A stretch of 64,000 nucleotides of DNA from a virus. Positions 56,055 through 63,999 of this stretch are shown one piece after another (position 1 is the first letter of the stretch; each line of letters begins with the position of its first letter). The position numbers and the translations under genes are program-made. The notes beneath the pieces were generated by a model that was given only the letters and a program-made list of their open reading frames with translations, searched no databases and was not told where the DNA came from. The DNA lies in IMG/VR virus record IMGVR_UViG_3300008116_000054, positions 1-64,000 of that record. One strand, written 5' to 3'.

Positions 56055-58010
56055 CGCTCGCAGCGTGCACGGGAGCACTTCAAGTGTGACTTTCTCACTC
56101 TTGATGTTGAACACTGACTTCTCCATCGTCATCTTCTCTAGGATCTTGTTCTCTTCGCTGACCTTCGGTGGGTTCACTATCGGCTTTATTCGGTCTGAAA
56201 GAAGGAATTTCTGCTGATACTCGTAGCATCGTTTTGCCTGAGAAAGGATCGCGCCCACGTGCACCACATCGCGCTGATCGTGCATCAGCACTAGAAGCTC
56301 AGCTATGGCCATGCCGAGGGTGTTGTGGCTGATGAAGCCGTTCGACCAGTACGCGTGATCGACGTCTACTTCAAGATCGTAGAAGTAATGTTTGCCAAAG
56401 GCAACTGAATCTACGGTCTCGTAACACCCCCTCCTGACGAAGGAAAGGTAGTCGGCCCAATCATATTCCTCTAGGCGTTTCGCTAGATCTATGAAATAAT
56501 CGATCTTGTAACCGTAGACATAAAGCTCCTTAGCCTTCTCGCCAGATCCCCAAAGATCTTTAGAATACTTTATATCGGAGTGGGTCTTTTTTCCCGCCTC
56601 GAGACGCCAGTATCCATTCGCGATCTCATACTTGTCTTTTATAAAAGATGCAAAGGGTTTCAACAATTTAGACGGATAGCGAAACTGCTCGTTCATCTTA
56701 GCGCTGTAGATCTTGAAGGCCTCGCGCTTAGAGAACAATGGCATCAAATATTCTGGTAGAGCGGTTTTATAATCGACGCAGTGATACTCCACTACGTGGT
56801 CTTTAACAAACTTAGTTGTAGAAGGCTTGCGTCGTTTTTTGTTGATGACGGCATGAACACCGAATAAATTCAAAATCTGAGCTATTTGTTTTATGAGCTC
56901 TGGATTGGCTAACGTTATCGAGTCTTTGGAGCCATCGGTCTCCATCATTCCAGATATAAAACCAGCCAGAAAACTTGGACTATGGTTCAATGTCTTCAGC
57001 TTTTTGAAATAGCAGAGTTCGCCCTCGATAATGGAGTCGCAGTATTCTCTTAAAGCCTTGCTACAGATACCAGCTATACTGAGATTTGGCGATCTTTTGT
57101 CATATTTCACTTTTGGTTCTACGCCAAAATGTTTGACTATAGTATCTATATATATTGCTAATTGATCTTTATCTTTTGCGGCAAAAGATATGGCATTATC
57201 AAAGCGACTAACAGAACCATCTCCGGTTATGCAGCCAACAAGCCATCCTAGTTCGTAATCGTTAGAAGACGTGTCTACTAAGGCACCTAGTGACTCTAAG
57301 GACCTATAGATCAACTGGCCCGGAATAAGATTTTTCATGTAGACCCAGTCGATCTTGCCGGTCTCGGGGTCAAGGGCTTGAACACGATGCTTTAAGGAAC
57401 CAGTCAAAGACCATGCGCCATCTTTGGTAAGATGTTTGGTAGTAATGGTTACGCCATCTTTAATGCCTTCGTCAAAAGTTTCGACCACGGGTTTCCAGGA
57501 CCAGCCGGTCCAAACTAAATCGCCAACCTTAACGTTTTGTACATATTTGGTACCACTATTGGTAATGATTACAGTATCTTGCGAAACGCACTTACCGCTG
57601 CCCCTTCCTGCAACATACAGTAATTCTTGGATATTTTGCGGATTGTTGTTGTTCGTGCATATGTCGTACACGTCCCAAACTGCATGAAAAGGAGTGGTGT
57701 CTGCATACCTGGAGACCTTGCAGTCTGGCAGGTGTAGGTTGAAGAAGTACCGGATAAAGTTCTTGAGGTCTTTCTCCGTGCGGCACGGCGTTAGCAGTAT
57801 ACGCTCCAGCTGCTCTGGCGTAAACTTGGACGCGTTCTCTGAGATCTTGCGGTTTATCACCTCCTGGCGCGCAGCCTTGGTCTCCTCGATCTTCTTCTGC
57901 TTGATCTTTGGTCGGTCGATTATAGACTTATAGTGCCCGGTGCAGTAGCCTCTGGACTTCAACGGTTTGCTGCAGCCTTCTACGGTGCATGTCCTGTTCT
58001 TACTGTCCAT
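55755..58010 (-). CDS. Terminase large subunit, N-terminal gene, with Walker A intein and split-intein N-half
   Basis: 751 residues. Order: 1-30 a small zinc module (CTVEGC...GYCTGHY); helical region; Walker A LLYVAGRGSGK ending at K140; C141-N563 a LAGLIDADG intein; T564 resumes the extein (TLGMAIAELLVL); then ATPase residues to A652; C653-A751 the N-half of a split intein. The Walker A threonine of GK(T) is therefore only joined to the lysine after splicing. Start ATG at 58010, overlapping the small subunit-like gene by 11 bases. Extein from this gene: about 229 residues; total with the partner about 694. Confidence 0.93.
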   Translation of the reverse strand: MDSKNRTCTVEGCSKPLKSRGYCTGHYKSIIDRPKIKQKKIEETKAARQEVINRKISENASKFTPEQLERILLTPCRTEKDLKNFIRYFFNLHLPDCKVSRYADTTPFHAVWDVYDICTNNNNPQNIQELLYVAGRGSGKCVSQDTVIITNSGTKYVQNVKVGDLVWTGWSWKPVVETFDEGIKDGVTITTKHLTKDGAWSLTGSLKHRVQALDPETGKIDWVYMKNLIPGQLIYRSLESLGALVDTSSNDYELGWLVGCITGDGSVSRFDNAISFAAKDKDQLAIYIDTIVKHFGVEPKVKYDKRSPNLSIAGICSKALREYCDSIIEGELCYFKKLKTLNHSPSFLAGFISGMMETDGSKDSITLANPELIKQIAQILNLFGVHAVINKKRRKPSTTKFVKDHVVEYHCVDYKTALPEYLMPLFSKREAFKIYSAKMNEQFRYPSKLLKPFASFIKDKYEIANGYWRLEAGKKTHSDIKYSKDLWGSGEKAKELYVYGYKIDYFIDLAKRLEEYDWADYLSFVRRGCYETVDSVAFGKHYFYDLEVDVDHAYWSNGFISHNTLGMAIAELLVLMHDQRDVVHVGAILSQAKRCYEYQQKFLLSDRIKPIVNPPKVSEENKILEKMTMEKSVFNIKSEKVTLEVLPCTLRACLVSSATSTDVHGTIRSLADFKPGDFIKDTTGFVEVLGNELEDAECIRIELEDGRVIEGTLDHKVWTQRGWIELQHLTDADEISSLESTSTRAHAEVKA
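56322..57590 (-). mobile_element. Intein 1 (LAGLIDADG) at the terminase Walker A lysine
   Basis: 423 residues, C141 to N563. Block A CVSQDTVIITNSGT, block B SLKHRVQALD (the conserved His), LAGLIDADG motifs LGWLVGCITGDGS and LAGFISGMMETDGS, block F YFYDLEVDVDHAYWSNG and end FISHN followed by T. A complete splicing and homing intein. The site, between K and T of GxxxxGK(T), is a common intein position because the nucleotide-binding loop is highly conserved. Confidence 0.95.
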
Positions 58011-58611
58011 CGTCGTCTACCTGCACGAGCTGCTCAAGGAGCATGGCCTCTTCTGACTTTGGCAGAAGCTTCTTCGTCGACTTAGTCTTTACCACCCTCG
58101 CCTCCTGCTGCGCGTTCGGGTTGGTGAGCGAGCGGACCGAGTCGGTGACCTTGGCCAAGGTGTCGATGACCTGCTGGTACTCTTTGAAGTTCTTTATGCG
58201 CATGTTCGGCAGCGGGTTGTTCTTGGGATCGTCAAGGAACTTCCTTATCTCGTCCGCGTTCTCGACCGACGAAACGGTTATCATGTCGGTCAGGAACTCG
58301 ACCTGCTCTACGGTGGACCTGATTATCCTGGCCCTGATGCGGTCGTATATCGAGCTCGCCAGCCTTTCCTTGTCCTTCACCCATCCGCCGGCGGCAGCCG
58401 TGTACAGTATGCGCGACTTGGAGTACTGCGGAAATCGAGCGGCAAGTTCCTCGGTGCTGTAGCCGATCAGGAACAGCTCGTATATCGGTGATGCTTCTTG
58501 TTTGTCTATCGCGCCTGACGCAGTCGGCTGACGAAGGTAACGCTCGATCTCTGCGATCTGTTCACCGGTCAGCCCGTGCTTCTGCTCCGAGCTTAGCTTT
58601 TTCTTCGACAC
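58000..58611 (-). CDS. Putative terminase small subunit
   Basis: 203 residues, GTG 58611 with GGGAG upstream. N-terminal YELFLIGYSTEELAARFPQYSKSRILY (about 44-70) is a helix-turn-helix of the type used by small terminase subunits to bind pac/cos DNA; helical middle and an acidic C-terminus for large-subunit contact. Position directly upstream of and overlapping the large subunit gene supports this. No full-family match can be shown by eye. Confidence 0.6.
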   Translation of the reverse strand: MSKKKLSSEQKHGLTGEQIAEIERYLRQPTASGAIDKQEASPIYELFLIGYSTEELAARFPQYSKSRILYTAAAGGWVKDKERLASSIYDRIRARIIRSTVEQVEFLTDMITVSSVENADEIRKFLDDPKNNPLPNMRIKNFKEYQQVIDTLAKVTDSVRSLTNPNAQQEARVVKTKSTKKLLPKSEEAMLLEQLVQVDDDGQ

Positions 58612-58996
58612 GCAAGGTCTCCCACACTGGGTGCAAAGAGATGTTGTGCAGCGTCTGATTTAGACGCAGCAACCCTATCATCTTATACCTTGATATCTGC
58701 TCGTTGGATAGACCTAAAAGGATGAGAACTATGATTGAGCGCTCTAGGTCGGTGAAATTACTGAGTATATTCTGAACAAAGCCGACCTTAAGCGTTGAGG
58801 TGTAGAGGTTCACTATGTCGTCGGCGATCCTGTCTCTTATAGAGTTTCTGAAGCTTATGTCTTCGATATTACTGTATAAATCAGAGTCAGGGTTTTCTAG
58901 GTATCGCACCCAAAGATCCTGACGATCGTCCTCGTTGGTCGAAAGTCTATCGATCTTTTCCTTTATCATCATTATCTTTGGATCTTTGTTCCTCAT
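58562..58996 (-). CDS. Hypothetical protein with possible region-4-like helices, 144 aa
   Basis: Overlaps both neighbours by 50 bases. Helical; LSNFTDLERSIIVLILLGLS, NEQISRYKMIG and LRLNQTLHNIS have a vague sigma region 4 look, but the turn residues are not convincing. Function unknown. Confidence 0.55.
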   Translation of the reverse strand: MRNKDPKIMMIKEKIDRLSTNEDDRQDLWVRYLENPDSDLYSNIEDISFRNSIRDRIADDIVNLYTSTLKVGFVQNILSNFTDLERSIIVLILLGLSNEQISRYKMIGLLRLNQTLHNISLHPVWETLRVEEKAKLGAEARADR

Positions 58997-59372
58997 ACTC
59001 AGAACTCTTCTTTAACTCCATTGATGTGGCCCATCCCGGGCCACAATACGACCGCACAAACGTCGACAGCAACTGCTGAAACTCAAGGTTTCCGTTATTG
59101 CTAAGGATACGTCTTGTTCTCCACATAGCCCATACAGAGCCTAGACTCTTGAGCTCTTGATACTTATTATAAGCTTTGACCAAGGATGGGGCCGCATACA
59201 AGACGTAGTGTACGCGCTTATTGTCTGGATCTATCGATAGTTCCAGTGCTGTAATGTGCTTGTTGACGATGCTGCCGTACATGAAAAGCGTGTCTTTGGC
59301 GTTGTCGGTGAAGAGGCCGCTGTTCATAAGCCAGCGCTGCTGGTCTAGGTACTCGCTGGATACCGTGCTCAT
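58947..59372 (-). CDS. Hypothetical protein, 141 aa
   Basis: ATG 59372 overlaps the gp47-like gene's stop by 4 bases. Helical, with YLDQQRWLMNSGLFTDNAKD and NKYQELKSLGSVWAMWRTRR, and a charged C-terminal end. Translationally coupled to the gp47 gene; no family recognised. Confidence 0.6.
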   Translation of the reverse strand: MSTVSSEYLDQQRWLMNSGLFTDNAKDTLFMYGSIVNKHITALELSIDPDNKRVHYVLYAAPSLVKAYNKYQELKSLGSVWAMWRTRRILSNNGNLEFQQLLSTFVRSYCGPGWATSMELKKSSEYEEQRSKDNDDKGKDR

Positions 59373-60361
59373 CGATCCGTCCTCGTGTAGTGTCTCAGGG
59401 TTGACTTAAGGGTGTCCCTGTCGATTCCTCCAGCGTAGACCTTGTCTACGTACTGGTCGGTCATAGTCTCGATCGTAGGAGCCGATATAGAGACCCTGGA
59501 TGATCTTGCCGTGTCCGTGAACTCGGTCTTGAAGGTCACGTGGGCCACTTTCTTGAGTTCCTTGATCTCTTTGGACTCGAGCATGGCCTTGACCTCTGCC
59601 CTTGGCCCTATAAGTTTTACTATCCACATGTCTGTCGAGTTTATGTTCATAGCAGAATCTTTGCCGACCTCGAAGTCTAGGGTCCGCCACATAGGAAAGG
59701 GTGACTCTATGAACTCCTGGGACATATCGGATATGTCTAGTATGGTGAGTCCTTTGGTCTGTCCCGCATCGCCTGCAGATAGACACATAGGCGTACCTGG
59801 GTATAGAACTCTGCCAGATCCCATCGGTCCATACTCGAGAACCTGCTTCTTGTGAATATGCCCAGATGCGACAAGGTCGCAATCCAAGACATCAGTTGAG
59901 ATTCCGTCAGTAGCCGTCTTGAAGCCATAGTCTGCGCCTATGAATGTGTTGTGCGTTATCGCGACGCTGGTTGAGATCTTAGGCCAGTCTCTTGGGTCAT
60001 GGACGTAGGGGACATACGTTATGCCGTCTGCCACGGTGACGACGTCGGCCACTATCAGGTTTTTACTCTCGAAAGGCTCGAGCGCGTGATACTCGCTTGA
60101 GTTGGGTTTATGCATGTCGTGGTTGCCTAGGAGAAGCACGGTCGGGATCTTGAGCTCGAGGAGACGGTCGAGATGCCTAGAGACCGTACACATCACCTCT
60201 GCTCGGATAATGGCGTGGGTGTCGAACGTGTCGCCTAGGTTTACGATCAAGTCTGGCTTCTTGGTCTCGGCGATAAACTCCACCCACTCCAGTAGGGCCT
60301 TGCCCTCTGAAAGATGGGTGTGGCGGATATGTGGGTCGCCGATGAGCAGGATTCTAGTCAT
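59369..60361 (-). CDS. Recombination nuclease subunit, gp47 / SbcD / Mre11 family
   Basis: 330 residues. Metallophosphoesterase motifs in order: IGDPHIR (D8, H10), NLGDTFD, LGNHDMHKP, ITHNTF and SGHIHKK. Length and spacing match T4 gp47. It would work with a gp46/SbcC/Rad50-type ATPase to resect DNA ends for recombination and degrade host DNA. No gp46 gene is in the window. AAGGAAAG precedes ATG 60361. Confidence 0.93.
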   Translation of the reverse strand: MTRILLIGDPHIRHTHLSEGKALLEWVEFIAETKKPDLIVNLGDTFDTHAIIRAEVMCTVSRHLDRLLELKIPTVLLLGNHDMHKPNSSEYHALEPFESKNLIVADVVTVADGITYVPYVHDPRDWPKISTSVAITHNTFIGADYGFKTATDGISTDVLDCDLVASGHIHKKQVLEYGPMGSGRVLYPGTPMCLSAGDAGQTKGLTILDISDMSQEFIESPFPMWRTLDFEVGKDSAMNINSTDMWIVKLIGPRAEVKAMLESKEIKELKKVAHVTFKTEFTDTARSSRVSISAPTIETMTDQYVDKVYAGGIDRDTLKSTLRHYTRTDR

Positions 60362-60370
60362 ATCTTTCCT

Positions 60371-60508
60371 TCAGATCTTGAAGCTGAGATTTATCGAGTC
60401 GATGCTCTTGACTATCTTGAGTCGCTCTATGGCTCGTATGAAGCACACATACACCATGTATGCCTCAAACGAGTCTAGATCATAGTCGTCGTCAGGATCA
60501 CGCATCAT
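60371..60508 (-). CDS. Small acidic helical protein, 45 aa
   Basis: Read from sequence: ATG 60508 overlaps the previous TGA (ATGA), stop 60373-60371. MMRDPDDDYDLDSFEAYM start, then IRAIERLKIVKSIDSINL. Looks like a pair with the next small gene; both have an I.RL..V pattern. Lies between UvsX and gp47. Confidence 0.55.
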   Translation of the reverse strand: MMRDPDDDYDLDSFEAYMVYVCFIRAIERLKIVKSIDSINLSFKI

Positions 60509-60669
60509 AGACCGCGACTTCCTGCTATCGAAAGCAGTCGCTCTATCTCTGGATCCGATATAGCGATGCTTCTACTCATCTTGAGTCTGCAGAACGCGTA
60601 CACAACCCTGACAATCAGGAAACGGCCCTTTACTAATCGTCTTAGGTTGTGGTTCGCTAAGGTGTTCAT
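60505..60669 (-). CDS. Small basic helical protein, 54 aa
   Basis: Read from sequence: ATG 60669 overlaps the UvsX stop, TGA 60507-60505. MNTLANHNLRRLVKGRFLI, then VVYAFCRLKMSRS, then an acidic end. Tight coupling in a recombination operon suggests a recombination accessory factor, but no family is recognised. Confidence 0.55.
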   Translation of the reverse strand: MNTLANHNLRRLVKGRFLIVRVVYAFCRLKMSRSIAISDPEIERLLSIAGSRGL

Positions 60670-61754
60670 ACGTCGTCTTCCACAAACCCAGACGAGTCGA
60701 TCTCGACCTTGGCGTCCTGATGCTCGTAGCAGGCACTTAGGATACGGTTCTGGAGATCTTTGTCCCCTATCACCATGTTCTTGATGTTCTGCTCGCCGCG
60801 AACCGGTGCCTCGTTTGCGAAGCACCACATCTGCGGGTTCTCTCTGCCTGTGTCTGGGTTTGTAGGATGCTTGATGACACCCAATGCTTTAGCGAGCTCG
60901 AAGATCTCGCCTCCCGTGTCGATGACGCCTAGGTCGTAGTGGAACGTGAACTCTGCCTGGCGAGCAGGCGCGCCCATCCGGTTCTTCTTCACCTTTACGC
61001 GAACCTTGTGGCCTACTTGAGCCGCTGCGCCGGTTATGGTCTCGCCTGACTCGATCACGCCCTTCTTAGAGTCAACGCGTGTGATCTCAAGCATAAGATC
61101 TGCCGCGTGCTTGAGCGCGTGGCCTTCTGAGATGACGTACGGGTTGCGCAGTGCCTTCATCGGGTCCATTTGCGCCGTAACTTGTTGAATAAACAGGGTT
61201 AATAGTTTATGTTCTGCAACTACGGGGACCACGAGTTTCAACGCAGAGCCGAGGTACTGGGATCCACTACCACCCATAATTTGGTCAGTGGTCTGCTTGC
61301 GTACGTCCTTAGGATATCTGATCGACTTAATCGAATCGATCACAATGGCCTTGATCGGTGCGCCATCCTGAATCAGCTCAAGCATCTCACCGCCGATATA
61401 GTCGAAGATCTTAACCGGATCGTTTGATTTCCTTACGACAAGACGATCTGCGTCGCCGCCTAGTTTGATGAACATCTGTGAATTGAAGGAGTACTCGGCA
61501 TCAAACCAGATCGCTAAAGCCTCTTTATCAAGCCTCTGAAGCTCGATCAGCGCCATCATAGCGAGCATCGATTTTCCAGAGCTCTCTGGACCATATAAAA
61601 TATTCACTTTGCCTGGGATAAAGCCGCCTTGGCACGTGGCCCAATTTAAAGACGGAGACCAAGTAGGAATAGCCGAGGGTGTTTGAGATCTTAACTTAGA
61701 TACAGCAACGCCTATATCGCTTGTTAGTTTAGACATCCATTTGTTTGTCGACAT
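60666..61754 (-). CDS. uvsX: UvsX/RecA-like strand-exchange recombinase
   Basis: 362 residues. RecA fold: Walker A GPESSGKS (55-62), LQRLDKEALAIWFDAEYSF, Walker B AIVIDSIKSI (about 136-145), a GGSGSQYLGSALKL region, LFIQQVTAQMDP, then the GHALKHAADLMLEI substrate loop region and an acidic C-terminus. As in T4, UvsX would form filaments on ssDNA after SSB is displaced and drive recombination-dependent replication. Its ATG is overlapped by the HNH gene at 61729. Confidence 0.92.
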   Translation of the reverse strand: MSTNKWMSKLTSDIGVAVSKLRSQTPSAIPTWSPSLNWATCQGGFIPGKVNILYGPESSGKSMLAMMALIELQRLDKEALAIWFDAEYSFNSQMFIKLGGDADRLVVRKSNDPVKIFDYIGGEMLELIQDGAPIKAIVIDSIKSIRYPKDVRKQTTDQIMGGSGSQYLGSALKLVVPVVAEHKLLTLFIQQVTAQMDPMKALRNPYVISEGHALKHAADLMLEITRVDSKKGVIESGETITGAAAQVGHKVRVKVKKNRMGAPARQAEFTFHYDLGVIDTGGEIFELAKALGVIKHPTNPDTGRENPQMWCFANEAPVRGEQNIKNMVIGDKDLQNRILSACYEHQDAKVEIDSSGFVEDDV

Positions 61755-62412
61755 TTTTATGCTCCTTAAATTCTAAATATTGCTCTTTGGTGTTTAAGAT
61801 CTTCTTATTTCTTTGCGTTCTACCGTGTCTGACATGAAATTCTTTATGGCATGTTTCGCAAAGACATACCAGATTGCTTAACTCGTTCAAAAGGTGAGGA
61901 TGATTTGCATAATCGTATAGATGATGAGCATTCAATGCCACACCTCTTTTAGAGCAACAATCACAAGTATAGTCTGCTAACTCAAAACACTGCTTACGAA
62001 GTTTAATATCAAACTGCTGTTTTCTAACGGCTTCCTGCTTCCAGCCAAAGTCATCAAACTCATCTAGTGATATTCCACGAACCTTGCAACTAATCTTTAT
62101 CTTTGTTTCTTCTGAGACGCTCTGTCCCTTGTTAGGGGGAGACTTTCCTAGATTTGCTTTGCGAAGCTTTTGCTTCATATCTTCACTCATTGGCTTGCCC
62201 TTGTTGGTAGGGACTCTACCAATTGAAGCTAGACCAACCACTTTATCTCTGCATTTTTTACATGGCCTATCAGCAGAAGAGATATCACTCATCTTAGAGT
62301 AGACAATATATCCCCTATCTAAACCACATTTATCACAATAGTGTCTGTAGAGCTTTTGTCTTTTGCCGCTATTTTGAATCCTTATTTGAAAATCTGTTTT
62401 ATCCACAGACAC
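61729..62412 (-). CDS. HNH homing endonuclease with NUMOD3 motifs
   Basis: 227 residues, GTG 62412. A CDKCG...CKKC zinc ribbon, two NUMOD3-like NKG..(M/V)SE.....IR/IK motifs (about 75-120), and a C-terminal HNH core: YTCDCCSKRG, LNAHHLYDY, NLVCLCETCHKEFH. Different HNH subfamily from the other free-standing genes here. AT-rich. Stop lies 26 bases inside uvsX. Its first residues (MSVDK) recall those of UvsX (MSTNK), a possible trace of target copying. Confidence 0.92.
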   Translation of the reverse strand: MSVDKTDFQIRIQNSGKRQKLYRHYCDKCGLDRGYIVYSKMSDISSADRPCKKCRDKVVGLASIGRVPTNKGKPMSEDMKQKLRKANLGKSPPNKGQSVSEETKIKISCKVRGISLDEFDDFGWKQEAVRKQQFDIKLRKQCFELADYTCDCCSKRGVALNAHHLYDYANHPHLLNELSNLVCLCETCHKEFHVRHGRTQRNKKILNTKEQYLEFKEHKNVDKQMDV

Positions 62413-62418
62413 TACACT

Positions 62419-62892
62419 TCATCCTTTCATGCCTTCCCAAGGCGTCATGTATCCATCTTCTGACAGTTTCTTTACCGCATCGATCGCGAACCTAAATTCT
62501 TGCACCTTGTTCCTCATCAGGAGGGACATGGCTTGTGCCCTGGCGTGAACTTCCTTGGCGTGCTGAACGTCAGGGTCCAGTGCCACGTACGCCTTACGGG
62601 ACTCGACCGTGGGCTTCTCGTTTCTTTGCCTGAAGAAGTCTGGTGCTCTGTCTAGGTATGCGATCGCTTCTGCTGTATCTACTGCTGATTTTGCGTTGAG
62701 CTCTGCCTGAACCGCTTTAGCGTGCATCACTGACGTGACGTCATACGCGATGATGAACTCCCGCAGATACACGGGAGCCATCATCTTGTTGAAGCCTTGT
62801 CCGATGTCGCTGAGCTTTCTGGTGAACTCGGCGATCTTCTTTAGGTCGATCGCCTCCAGCGTAGACTCTATCGTTGCAAGGTCTACAGACAC
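62419..62892 (-). CDS. Possible UvsY-like recombination mediator, 157 aa
   Basis: All-helical. Position between SSB and UvsX, near UvsY length, and a C-terminal ALDPDVQHAKEVHARAQAMS then FRFAIDAVKKL pattern that resembles the end of T4 UvsY (V..D.DV..., ALDAIK). UvsY helps UvsX load on SSB-covered DNA. The match is by eye only. Confidence 0.45.
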   Translation of the reverse strand: MSVDLATIESTLEAIDLKKIAEFTRKLSDIGQGFNKMMAPVYLREFIIAYDVTSVMHAKAVQAELNAKSAVDTAEAIAYLDRAPDFFRQRNEKPTVESRKAYVALDPDVQHAKEVHARAQAMSLLMRNKVQEFRFAIDAVKKLSEDGYMTPWEGMKG

Positions 62893-62900
62893 GGTTCACC

Positions 62901-63950
62901 TCAGTTGTCGAGGAGTGATTCTGCGTAAGAGAAGATATCGTCGTCGGACGAAGCGCGAGCTTTGCTGGCTGGTGCCGGTGTAGGCTTTTTGGCTTGCGTT
63001 TGTGCCTGAGCTTGCGCTACGGGCTTCTTGGCTTCCCAAGGAGGAGTCTCTTCATCGTCTGCGTCGTCGAAGCGGGTCGTGATCTTCTTTGCGGCTGGAG
63101 CCTGAGCCTTCTTGATGGGTGTAGGCGCTGGAAGCTCGTCTTCCTCGACCAAGAAGCCGTCTACCGCTGCGTCTGGGTTCTGCTGGTAGATCACGGAAAG
63201 ATTTGCCATCAAGACATCTTTGAGCTCCTCGTACGACATGCGCTTGTAGAGGGTCGTAAGATCGTAGCCCAGATTGTCGTAGTTGTCTACGACGTTCTGC
63301 GGCAGAGGATCACGGTCGTCGATGTAGCTGATGCCTTTGGCAGTTTTCTCTTTGGCCTGACTCTTAGAGACCGAGTACTCGGTAGATGTGCCCTCGCCTT
63401 CTCGGCGGATCTTGAACCACACGCCAGAGTCGTCGTCCTCTGACAGGAGAGAGGTAGGATCTTGGCCGTAGTCTGTCACGTACTGCATCATCTGCTTCTT
63501 CATGGCGTCGTGCGCGGTTTTCTTGAGCTCGAGAAGACCGACCTCGCCGGCCTTGTTGCAGGCGTTGTAGACGTACGTTGCTTTTGGCTTGGTGGTCCAG
63601 ATAACGTCGCTGATGGGCTTGAGCTGGTCTCGGATCTCTTCCTTGCTTAGGCCTTGGGCCTTAAGCTCTGTCTCGATGGCTTCGCGCTTCTTCTCGAGGC
63701 GAGCGATGTACTCGGTAACAGGACAGGCATCTTCGCCGAACGATCGTGGAGAAGCGTACGGACGACGACGGCCGGACTGAGGGTCGGTCAGCCATGCTAC
63801 GACCCAGCGGCGATAAGCGTAGCCGTCTGAGTTCTCGCCGAACGGCGGCAGTACGCGGTAGACGTTGTCTCCTTGGTTTACTTCGTGGCGTTTCCAGCCT
63901 TTGCGCTCTTTGAGAGAATCGAGGTTGATCTTGAGTGGTGTCTTTGACAT
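62901..63950 (-). CDS. gp32-like single-stranded DNA-binding protein
   Basis: 349 residues. N-terminal basic arm (LKERKGWKRHEV), OB-fold core with NVYRVLPPFGENSDG near 29-43, a zinc-like C76 region, and TKPKATYVYNACNKAGEV near 119-136; a Pro/Ala/Lys-rich linker and an acidic tail DDDIFSYAESLLDN, which in gp32 binds the replication partners. First gene of the recombination operon. Promoter box TATAATAT about 42 bases upstream; ribosome site AGGAGC. Confidence 0.85.
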   Translation of the reverse strand: MSKTPLKINLDSLKERKGWKRHEVNQGDNVYRVLPPFGENSDGYAYRRWVVAWLTDPQSGRRRPYASPRSFGEDACPVTEYIARLEKKREAIETELKAQGLSKEEIRDQLKPISDVIWTTKPKATYVYNACNKAGEVGLLELKKTAHDAMKKQMMQYVTDYGQDPTSLLSEDDDSGVWFKIRREGEGTSTEYSVSKSQAKEKTAKGISYIDDRDPLPQNVVDNYDNLGYDLTTLYKRMSYEELKDVLMANLSVIYQQNPDAAVDGFLVEEDELPAPTPIKKAQAPAAKKITTRFDDADDEETPPWEAKKPVAQAQAQTQAKKPTPAPASKARASSDDDIFSYAESLLDN

Positions 63951-63991
63951 GTTAAGCTCCTAAGTTTAGTGAATAGACACAATGTCTAATG

Positions 63992-63999
63992 ATATTATA
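63992..63999 (-). promoter_or_regulatory. Late-type promoter box TATAATAT of the SSB operon
   Basis: GTATAATATCATTAGACATT on the minus strand at the window end. The 15 bases TATAATATCATTAGA are identical to those at 9737-9751 upstream of the HNH gene at 9770. Confidence 0.55.

Noticed and set aside
58562-58996. Second sigma-like factor
   Set aside because: The helices have only a general resemblance to region 4; the turn and recognition helix residues are not convincing.
59369-60669. A gp46/SbcC partner gene next to gp47
   Set aside because: Only small genes (45 and 54 residues) lie between gp47 and UvsX; no SMC-type ATPase is in the window.
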